DNA from: an uncultured Flavobacteriales bacterium
GTDB taxonomy: Bacteria > Bacteroidota > Bacteroidia > Flavobacteriales_G > Salibacteraceae
NCBI GenBank assembly: GCA_943788145.1
Contig: CALSPD010000008.1
Coordinates: forward strand, 1 to 64,000
Direction of reading: 5' to 3'
Length of the DNA: 64,000 bases
Positions within the stretch are counted from its first letter, which is position 1. Every line of letters starts with the position of its first letter. The notes under the pieces were generated by a model. It saw only the letters and a program-made list of their open reading frames with translations, ran no database searches and was not told where the DNA came from. Positions 47,300 to 56,200 of this stretch are shown piece after piece. Made by a program: the position numbers and the translations under genes.

Positions 47300-47719
47300 T
47301 TTGTAATACTCAATCGAACACCATCGAAAGAAGTGGTGTATTGCTTCAACGGATAGGTGGCCGGGCCTTTGACCAATTGGCCATCAAATAAAATCCATTT
47401 TGATCCAGAACACGGGTCTTTGCAAGTAACTCCGCCAGAGTCTACGTCCAGTTGACAATGATCCGAAACCAAATAAGGAGCTTGTCTGTCATAAGCTGCG
47501 ATGATATCAACGGTTGAGCGATGAACAATCATCCCGTTGTATCCTCCATTTAAATAGACCCATCCTCCAATGAAATTTAGGTCGTTATATTGGGCGAGAT
47601 TTATATCAATGTCGATATTTACCGAAATGTCGGGTATAGTGTGTTCGGTGGGTTTTTATCCGACACCCGCTCAATGTAAGTGACCATATAATAATTACGA
47701 CTGAATGAAAGCGAAACAT
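47296..47719 (-). CDS. Rieske-like (2Fe-2S) lipoprotein, interrupted by one-base indel
   Basis: Reading the minus strand from ATG 47719 gives MFRFHSVVIIIWSLTLSGC, a lipoprotein signal with an LSGC lipobox. One base too many in the T run 47653-47657 shifts the frame; correction continues KPTEHTIPDISVNIDIDINL, YLNGGYNGMIVHR, AYDRQAPY and SDHCQLDVDSGGVTCKDPCSGSKWILFDGQ, total 140 residues. The C...C-x-x-C arrangement and GPATYPLKQY resemble small Rieske-type proteins of Bacteroidota, although the usual first Cys-x-His pair is changed (AYDRQAPY has no Cys), so cluster binding is doubtful. The start overlaps the divergent small gene by 15 bases. Confidence 0.72.
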
Positions 47720-48022
47720 TTGTTTAATATAGATTCAAGTTATATCACAAACCTACGCGTAGTTTTAATTTCTTTTGTGCTTTTCTGTCTAATGGTGTGT
47801 GGCTTCGACTCAAACGCACAATCTCGAAAACGGCTTCGAGAACTAGAGAAAATGGAAGAAAGTCACGAGACGGAGGAAGAGACGTCTAACGCTGAAGGCA
47901 TTGCCAGACACATGAGTATTCAGCATAAAAAGACTAGGAAAGAGATGAAAAGGTATAAAAAGCTAAACAAGCAATACAACAATAACAAACGCCCACTTTT
48001 CAGAAAGCGGTCAAGGAGATAA
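47705..48022 (+). CDS. Small secreted basic protein of unknown function
   Basis: 105 residues: a membrane-like signal segment (about 18-36, ending near SNAQ), an acidic middle (EKMEESHETEEETSNAE) and a very basic C-terminus (KKTRKEMKRYKKLNKQY). The pattern is common for small Bacteroidota envelope proteins of unknown role. The start at 47705 overlaps the divergent Rieske-like gene's start, and no later ATG keeps the signal segment. Confidence 0.6.
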   Translation: MKAKHLFNIDSSYITNLRVVLISFVLFCLMVCGFDSNAQSRKRLRELEKMEESHETEEETSNAEGIARHMSIQHKKTRKEMKRYKKLNKQYNNNKRPLFRKRSRR

Positions 48023-48029
48023 TTAGAGC

Positions 48030-48414
48030 ATGGAAGATCCAGGAACATTATTGTATGTGGCATTTGTGATTATAAGTTTAATCGCAGGATATTTCCGAAA
48101 TAGGAAGAAAAAAATGGCTGAAGAGGAGGCCAATGCTCCTTTGGAAATGCCGGAAACTTTCTCAAGAAGCGATGTCGAAGCCAGGATGGAACAACAAAGA
48201 CAACAGCAACTAGAATCAAAAAGGCGACTGGTCGCCATAGAAAATGAAAGCCAGATTGCGATGAGAAAGGCTTCAAAGAAGCGTATAGCGAATGAAGATT
48301 TTATTCATCTAGAAAAATGAGGCTTCTAGTGAAGAAGAAACTAGAGAATTTGAAGAGTTTGATGCTCGTAAAGCCATTATTTACAGTGAAATTATGAATC
48401 CTCCTTACTTATGA
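48030..48414 (+). CDS. Small membrane-anchored protein, interrupted by one-base indel
   Basis: A membrane segment at about residues 5-20 is followed by a charged, helical, Gln-rich cytoplasmic part. One extra A in 48313-48317 ends the frame early; removing it continues NEASSEEETREFEEFDARK and AIIYSEIMNPPYL, 127 residues in all. The AIIYSEI(M/L)N ending is seen in many Bacteroidota proteins of unknown function. The corrected stop overlaps the regulator's ATG (ATGA at 48411-48414), so the pair is probably coupled. Confidence 0.72.
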
Positions 48415-49166
48415 AAAAGCTTAGAACACTAATAGTTGATGACGAAGATTTGGCTCGAAAAAATTTGGAGTTTTTAATTAAAGACTATTGCCCTAATGTC
48501 GAAGTCATAGGTAATGCAGCGAGCGCCAAGGAGGCTGTAAGGTTTTTAAAATCAAATAGTATTGATTTAATGCTACTTGATATCGAAATGCCAAATGGAT
48601 CTGGATTTGAGCTACTTGAGATGATTAAGGATGAAATAAATTTTAAAATCATTTTTATAACGGCTTATCATGAATATGCGCTCAAAGCCTTTAAGTACAG
48701 CGCAACGGACTATATCTTGAAGCCCATAAATCCCGAGGAGTTAGAGGCGGGAATTGCTAAAATACAAGCTGTTTCCAGCACGGAATCAAAGGATAAAATT
48801 GAAACTTTAATAGAAAACGTTCAAAGGCGAGGTGAGCAGTTTAACAAGATTGCATTGCCTTCCATGGAGGGCCTGCAGTTTGTTGCTTTGGATGACGTGA
48901 TCTATTGCGAGTCTCAAGACAATTACACCCAATTTTTTCTAGTGGACGGCAAAAAGATAATGGTTTCAAAAACGATCAAATTTTTTGAAGATGCATTGGA
49001 TGACTCGAAATTTTTCAGGGTTCATAGATCCAATATAATTAACCTCAAGTACATCGATAAATACGTTAAAGGTGAAGGGGGTTATGTAGTCTTAAAGCAA
49101 GGGGCTAGAATACCAGTTTCTAGGCGGAGGAAAGAATCGTTTCTCCAACTATTTCAATATCAATAA
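48411..49166 (+). CDS. LytTR-family response regulator
   Basis: 251 residues. Receiver domain 1-120 with acidic pocket DDED, phospho-acceptor D57 in LLDIEMPNGSGFE and KPINPEEL, then a LytTR DNA-binding domain (about 145-250; YCESQDNYTQFFL, FFRVHRSNIINLKYI). Such regulators usually pair with a LytS-type histidine kinase; none is adjacent. It overlaps the upstream small membrane protein gene by four bases. A target cannot be identified, though the large operon 240 bases downstream is the nearest. Confidence 0.9.
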   Translation: MKKLRTLIVDDEDLARKNLEFLIKDYCPNVEVIGNAASAKEAVRFLKSNSIDLMLLDIEMPNGSGFELLEMIKDEINFKIIFITAYHEYALKAFKYSATDYILKPINPEELEAGIAKIQAVSSTESKDKIETLIENVQRRGEQFNKIALPSMEGLQFVALDDVIYCESQDNYTQFFLVDGKKIMVSKTIKFFEDALDDSKFFRVHRSNIINLKYIDKYVKGEGGYVVLKQGARIPVSRRRKESFLQLFQYQ

Positions 49167-49405
49167 GGTAAACAAGCTACCGAAGTTTCGATGTACCTGA
49201 CCGTTTTCTAAAATGAGATTGTAATGAATGTTAATTCTCCTCAACTTTGAGGAAGTTAAAATGACAAATGAATTGAAAAAAATGAGGTAGAACAAGGGGT
49301 GCAGATACTTTAAAAAAATGTTAACCGTGTTATTACTTTTTTATCTTTACCCGCCATTTTGCAGGCTTATTTAATATCCTGCTAACCTATCAAACGACAG
49401 CAGCA

Positions 49406-52400
49406 ATGAGAAAACTTTTACTTCTAACCTTCGGAATTTTTCTAGCCTCATTAAGTCTCCAAGCCCAAGTTGGTCAAGGAGCAATTAAAGCTACGATAAC
49501 AGACGATAACGGAGATCCATTACCCTTCGCCAACGTATTGGTGAAACAGAATGGAGCACAAATTACGGGAGGACAGTCAGATTTTGATGGAAACGTAAGC
49601 ATCAAGCCGATCACGCCTGGTACATACGACATCGAAATTTCGTCACTCGGATTTGGAACAAAAGGTATTAACGGAGTGCGAGTCACAACGGGAGTAACAA
49701 CCCAGCTGCCAAAGAACCAGACTCAATTATCAACTGCTGCAGAAATGCTTGACATAGTTGAAGTTGTTGAATATGTAGTTCCTCTATTCGAAAAAGGAAG
49801 TTCCAAACAAGAAACGATCACAGCTGATGATATCAAAAAGATGTCTGCTCGAAGTCCAGCTGAATTGGCTGCAACTGCTGGGGGTACATATTCTTCGGAT
49901 AATGGTAACAACTCTCTGAACATTCGTGGTAGCCGTTCGGATGCCAACTATTACTTTATTGATGGTGTTAAGGTTAGGGGAAGCTCTTCGATTCCGAGAG
50001 CCTCTATTGATCAAATCACCGTTATTACTGGAGGACTTCCAGCTAGATATGGAGATGTAACAGGTGGTGTTGTAAGCATTACCACAAGAGGTGTGTCAAG
50101 CGAATACCACGGTGGAGTCGAGTATTTAACTTCAGGTGTTAAGCTTTCTGATAACACATATATTGGTACTGACCCTTACGGCTATAACCTAGTTGAACTT
50201 AGCCTTTCAGGTCCGTTTTTAAGTCGAACAGACTCAAATAATATTAAAAAGCCATTGCTAGGTTTCTTTCTTTCTGGAAACTATACGAGCAATTTAGATC
50301 CACGACCTTCGGCTGTAGGTGCATGGAAAATAAAGGATGATCAGCTAGCGATGCTTAAGGCTGATCCGTTACGTCAAGGTTTTACTGATAACTCGGTTAT
50401 TCCTAATACGGACTATTATCGACTAAATAATTTTGAGCGAGTTAAAGTCAGACCAAATACAAATAATCAAGGAGCCAACCTTTCTGGGAAAGTCACTGTT
50501 GCAACAACTTCTAGCACAGATTTGACTTTTGGTGGTAGCTTAAATTACAGTAAAGGTCAGCGATACGACTACGATCATTCCCTGTTGGATTTCGAGAGTT
50601 ATCCTGAAGAAACAAATCTAGATTGGCGTGTCTATGGGCGTTTTACTCAAAGATTTGATAATGGAGGACAAGCTGGCGATGAATCCTCTGCCAGTTTAAT
50701 TAAAAATGCATTCTATTCCATTCAGGCGGATTACAGTCAGGAGTACTTCAAACGTCAAAACCCAGATCTAAAGGATGATATTTTTAAGTACGGATACATT
50801 GGTAAGTTTCAAACTTTTCAAACTGAAGACTATGCCATTGGTCAGGATAGTATAACTGGTTTATTCGGGCAAATACAACAAACCTATCGAGATACGTTAA
50901 TAACGTTCACTCCGGGAGATGCGAACCCTGAATTGGCAACTTTCACCCAGCGATACTATGAATTGAATGGTTGGGGCGGATTTGATGAAGAAGGTAATCC
51001 GATTTTTGATCCTGAAAAAGTTGCAGCTTTAGCTAATACAAATAACATCCAAAGTGGGGGCGGTCTGATCAATGGTGATAACCTAGACGGACGCTCACGA
51101 AGTGTTTATGGAATGTGGGCTTATAATAATGACGTAACCAATGCACGAGGTGGGGCAACGGATAATTACAGTGAGAACATTACAAATCAGTTTCGAGTCA
51201 CAGCCCAGGGTTCAGCCGATATCAAGAACCACGCGTTTATGTTGGGTTTCGAGTATGAGCAACGAATAGATAGGGCGTATTCTGTTAGTCCTAGAAGCCT
51301 TTGGCAAGTGGCACGTTTACGTTCCAATTCGCATATTTCAGAATTGGATTTCCAAAATCCTCAAATATCTTATCCAGGACCCTACATTACTTATCCACGA
51401 TTGAATGCTTCTCCAGGTGAATATGATGGTTCCAATCCAGATGAATCTCAGGCTTTTATAGATTATAATCTAAGAAAGGCCATCGGTCTTAACCCTGATG
51501 GGGTTGATTATTTGGACATCAATGCCATTGATCCAGACCTTTATGAAATAGAGTATTTCTCAGCCGATGAATTGTATAACGGAGGTAGTTCTTTAGTGTC
51601 ATATTATGGATATGATCCTTATGGAAATAGAACCAAGCAAACTCCAACCTTTGATGATTTCTTCAATGCAAGAGATGAGTATGGGAACTACACAAGACCG
51701 ATAGCTCCGTTTCAGCCAATTTATGTAGCCGGTTATATTGAAGATAAATTTGAGTTTGAAGATTTGATTTTTAACATTGGATTGCGCGTGGATCGTTACG
51801 ATGCGAATCAACAGGTATTAAAGGATAGATACGTTTTATTCCCTACTGTGAAGGCAGGCGAGGACGAGGCAGCCTCACTTTTAGAAGAAGGAACAGTTCG
51901 CCCTTCCAATATTGGTGCAGACTATGTTGTATATGTTGATAATGTCCAAAATCCAAGTGAAATTTTAGGATACCGAAACGGAGATACTTGGTTTAACTCT
52001 CAAGGAGCTGAACTAAGTGACGCAAGTGCTCTTCGCGTTTCAAACGGATTACCGGCACCTTTATTAGTAGACAAGGATGCAACAGGAAGTGTCGATATTA
52101 CTTCTGCTTCATTTGAGGATTATTCTCCTCAGACTAACTTTATGCCTAGGGTGGCCTTTAATTTTCCTATTTCCGATGTGGCAAAGTTCTTTGCTCATTA
52201 TGATATCTTGACTAAGCGTCCGACTGTAGGAAATAGACTAGATCCTTCGGATTACTATTTTCTAGAAAGTCGAGCTAGCAGTGCACAACTAGATAATCCT
52301 GCTTTACAACCAGAAAAAACAATTGATTACGAAATTGGATTTCAGCAAGCATTGACCACTTCAATGGCGCTTACTATTTCTGCTTTCTATAGAGAATCAA

Positions 52401-53194
52401 GAAACTTGGTTTCCTCTACCAGAGTATTTGACGCTTATCCAATTGAGTATGTAAGTTATGCCAATTTGGACTTTGCGACTGTTAAGGGAATGACAGTTGC
52501 CTACGACCTACGCCAGACAAAAAACCTGACTGTTAGAGCTTCTTACACATTACAATTTGCCGAAGGAACAGGTTCTAGCGCAACGACAGGATTAAACCTC
52601 GCTCGCTCTGGACAACCAAATTTGAGAGCTCCAATTCGTTTGTCGTATGACCAACGTCATCAAATTGTTGCCAATGTTGATTATCGTTATGGAGCGGGGA
52701 AAGATTACGATGGTCCTGTAATCGGGAATAATCAGATTTTCAAAAACACCGGAGCGAATATTCAAATTCGCGGTGGTTCGGGAGTTCCTTACAATCCTCA
52801 AAGCAATTTTACTTCATCAGTACTCTTTACAAATAGTCCTTCTTCGTTGCAAAAAGGCGCTATCAACAGTGCTAGTCTTCCATGGTCATTCCGATTCGAC
52901 CTGAATCTTGACCGAGACTTTACCTACAAAAAAGAGGGGGGAAAGCAGGAATACTATTTTAATGTTTACCTACAAGTTTTGAATTTGCTAAATACTCGAA
53001 ATATCAATGGTGTTTATAGAGCCACAGGTAATCCAGATGATGATGGTTATTTAAACTCAGCGTTCGGATTGCAGTTTGCTGGGGAGCAAAACAGCCCAAT
53101 GGCATTTCAAGAGTATTATACAATGAAACTGTGGGATCCCACCCAATGGCAGTTACCAAGAAGATTTAGAATAGGAGTAAGGGTTAACTTCTAA
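49406..53194 (+). CDS. TonB-dependent receptor with carboxypeptidase-regulatory domain
   Basis: 1262 residues. Signal peptide ending near LQAQ, a carboxypeptidase-regulatory-like domain (about 25-110), a plug (about 125-235; SLNIRGSRSDANYYFIDGVKVRG) and a large barrel ending in RRFRIGVRVNF. No SusD-like gene follows; instead a giant CTD protein gene starts 13 bases later. The 239-base upstream region holds a short palindrome (CCTCAA/TTGAGG, 49238-49252) and T-rich sequence but no clean promoter. Ligand unknown; it may import a substrate or take part in export or assembly of its neighbour. Confidence 0.87.
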   Translation: MRKLLLLTFGIFLASLSLQAQVGQGAIKATITDDNGDPLPFANVLVKQNGAQITGGQSDFDGNVSIKPITPGTYDIEISSLGFGTKGINGVRVTTGVTTQLPKNQTQLSTAAEMLDIVEVVEYVVPLFEKGSSKQETITADDIKKMSARSPAELAATAGGTYSSDNGNNSLNIRGSRSDANYYFIDGVKVRGSSSIPRASIDQITVITGGLPARYGDVTGGVVSITTRGVSSEYHGGVEYLTSGVKLSDNTYIGTDPYGYNLVELSLSGPFLSRTDSNNIKKPLLGFFLSGNYTSNLDPRPSAVGAWKIKDDQLAMLKADPLRQGFTDNSVIPNTDYYRLNNFERVKVRPNTNNQGANLSGKVTVATTSSTDLTFGGSLNYSKGQRYDYDHSLLDFESYPEETNLDWRVYGRFTQRFDNGGQAGDESSASLIKNAFYSIQADYSQEYFKRQNPDLKDDIFKYGYIGKFQTFQTEDYAIGQDSITGLFGQIQQTYRDTLITFTPGDANPELATFTQRYYELNGWGGFDEEGNPIFDPEKVAALANTNNIQSGGGLINGDNLDGRSRSVYGMWAYNNDVTNARGGATDNYSENITNQFRVTAQGSADIKNHAFMLGFEYEQRIDRAYSVSPRSLWQVARLRSNSHISELDFQNPQISYPGPYITYPRLNASPGEYDGSNPDESQAFIDYNLRKAIGLNPDGVDYLDINAIDPDLYEIEYFSADELYNGGSSLVSYYGYDPYGNRTKQTPTFDDFFNARDEYGNYTRPIAPFQPIYVAGYIEDKFEFEDLIFNIGLRVDRYDANQQVLKDRYVLFPTVKAGEDEAASLLEEGTVRPSNIGADYVVYVDNVQNPSEILGYRNGDTWFNSQGAELSDASALRVSNGLPAPLLVDKDATGSVDITSASFEDYSPQTNFMPRVAFNFPISDVAKFFAHYDILTKRPTVGNRLDPSDYYFLESRASSAQLDNPALQPEKTIDYEIGFQQALTTSMALTISAFYRESRNLVSSTRVFDAYPIEYVSYANLDFATVKGMTVAYDLRQTKNLTVRASYTLQFAEGTGSSATTGLNLARSGQPNLRAPIRLSYDQRHQIVANVDYRYGAGKDYDGPVIGNNQIFKNTGANIQIRGGSGVPYNPQSNFTSSVLFTNSPSSLQKGAINSASLPWSFRFDLNLDRDFTYKKEGGKQEYYFNVYLQVLNLLNTRNINGVYRATGNPDDDGYLNSAFGLQFAGEQNSPMAFQEYYTMKLWDPTQWQLPRRFRIGVRVNF

Positions 53195-53207
53195 AAGTAT
53201 TTGAAGA

Positions 53208-56200
53208 ATGAAAACAATGAAAACACTTTTAACTAGCGCACTCGTCCTTTTTGTTGCATTAAGTGCAACAGCAGAACGATATAAATACGAGCAGAATAAG
53301 CGTGGCAATGATGCACCTCCGGGCACCGCTGCCAATTGTACGCCTGCCACTTCTTCCACAGAGCTCAACATTAACAATACGAAGGCACTGATTCAAAGTG
53401 GTGGAGATATGTGGTGGGATTTTAATCGTGCTCGATATGAAATTCCTCAAGGTTCTGGGAAAACCAGTTTATTTGCTGGATCACTTTGGTTAGCAGGGCA
53501 AGATGTTTCTGGACAGTTTAAAGTTGCCGCACTTCGATTCCGTCAGGTTGGTAATGATTATTGGACTGGTCCGTTAAGCACTGTTGATGCGGAAATTGAT
53601 CCGGCTACTTGTAAAGAATATGATAAGCATTATGAAACCACTAGATCGATGGTTTCTGAATATGCTGCATGGTGGACAGCTGGTGCAAATGACGCTGCGA
53701 ATGGGACAAACACTCAAGAAGAACTATATCCAGGTTATACGATTCCTTCAGTTATTACAAACTGGCCTGCGCATGGAAGAAACTTTGAGCCGTATAACGA
53801 AGATTACTACCTAGCTCCATTTTACGACAGAAATGGTGATGGTGATTACAATCCTGCTGATGGTGATTATCCCGGTTATGTGCTTTCAGGTAAGAGTGAT
53901 TGCAGTCGAAGGGTGCGAGACATTTATGGTGATCAAAATATTTGGTGGGTGTTCAACGATAAAGGAAACATTCACAGTGAATCAGGTGGTCAGTCCATTG
54001 GAATGGAAATTAGAGCCCAAGCGTTCGCATTCGCTACTACCGATGAGGTTAATAATATGACCTTTTATAATTATGAACTTATTAATCGGTCAACATTCAA
54101 TTTAACGGATACATACTTTGGTCAGTGGGTTGATGGAGACTTAGGAAATGCTCAAGATGATTATGTCGGCTGTGATGTGAAAAGAGGTTTGGGTTATTTC
54201 TATAATGGAGATGATGAAGATCAAGATGCTGGTGGAAATATTGGCTATGGTGTGAATCCTCCGGCTATCGGTCTAGATTTCTTCCAAGGCCCTTTCCAAG
54301 CGAATGATAATCAAGACAATTGTTTATGTGCGGATGATTACGCAGCAGCCATTCAGGAAGATGGTATCATCTATCCAGGTCAAGGTGCTGGTTACGGTGA
54401 TGGAATTGTCGATAATGAGCGTTATGGAATGAGGAAATTCTTATATCACAACAACCAACCTGGCCCTACAGGAGATCCAAATATCGCAACGGATTATTAC
54501 AATATGTTACGTGGCATTTGGAGAGATGGTACACCAATGACATACGGTGGAAACGGTTATGATCCCTCAAATCCAAACGCAATTCCAGCGAACTATATGT
54601 TCCCTGGTGATACAGATCCACAGAATTGGGGTACCAATGGTATTGACCCAGGACCGGGATCATGGACAGAAGTTTCTGCAGGTAACCCTGCAGGAGATAG
54701 AAGGTTTGTTCAATCATCTGGACCGTTTGAATTAGGCCCAGGAGCTGTGAATAATATTACGGTTGGAGTTGTTTGGATGCAAGCTGCATCTGGTGGACGA
54801 CTACAATCTGTAGAAGATATGCGAAAAGCGGATGATAAGACTCAAGCGCTCTTTGATTCATGCTTTGAAATTTTAGATGGCCCTCATGCTCCAGACATTA
54901 CGGTGCAGGAATTGGATAGAGAAATCATCTTAATGCTATCAAATCCTATTAATTCGAATAATTACCAAGAGGCTTATTCGACCATTGATCCCTTCCTTCC
55001 AGCTCCGGATTCTATAGATACAGACGAAGACGGTAAAAGTGATACGCCACTTACTGATAAAGAAAAACAGCTTTTTTCTACCTATGTGTTCGAGGGTTAT
55101 CAAGTCTATCAGTTAGCCGATCAGTCGGTTGGAACAAATGATCTTACTGACCCAGATAAGGCTCGATTGGTTGCACAAGTTGATATTTCTAACAATATCA
55201 CGAAGTTGATTAATTACGAATACGACTCTCAAATTGACGCAGATGTACCTAAACTTAAGGTAAGTGGCGAAAATGTTGGCATTAAACATTCATTTCAGTT
55301 TAAAAATGATGCATTTGCTACAGGGGATGCTAGGTTAATTAATCACAAGACCTACTACTACATGACCGTGGCATACGCTTATAACCAATACGGTGACGGA
55401 TTTGGAAACCTTTCCTACATAGATGGTATTTATGATCCATCTGCTGATCCACCCCGATTGGATGGTCAAAAGCTTCCATACCTCGCGAGTAGAACCTCGC
55501 CAAACGGTCCTGTTAAAGTATATGAGGCAATACCACATCGCATAGAATTAGAAATGGATGGTATTCAATTAAATGCGGAGTATGGAGATGGAGTTGAATT
55601 GACTCGAATTGAAGGTCGAGGAAATGGTGGAAACTTCGCTGTGATCAAGGAAGATTATATGGATACGGCTCGAACGAGTGAATCACTGGAAAGAGTGAAG
55701 TACGAAGCAGGATCTGGTCCTGTTGAAATTAAGGTGGTTGATCCACTAATGATTCAGCCAGGAACTTTTACACTAGCATTTAAAGATTCATCACGAACCC
55801 ACGATTTACAGAATATGTATTGGGAAATATCTGGTGAGGGAATCGAAACGGTTAGTTCTGATCAAGTTATTAAGCAACTGAATGAACAAGTGTTATTTGA
55901 ATTGGGTATTTCAGTTTCCATTGGTTATGGTTATCCTGCACATACTGAAGGGGCGGCAAATAATGGCTACATCGGGTTTGATGTTATCTATACAGATGAA
56001 ACGGATCAGTGGCTCTCCGGAATTGTAGATATTGACGCTGATAGTCGATTCAATTGGATTAAGAGTGGAACTTACATTGCTCCAGCCGCATTAGGTGGAG
56101 GAAAAGATTGGGCTGAAGATGATCACTACGACAATTATATAGCTGATGATCCAGCTGCAACCAATGCACAGCCTCTTGACGAATTTCAAATTTGGGAGAA

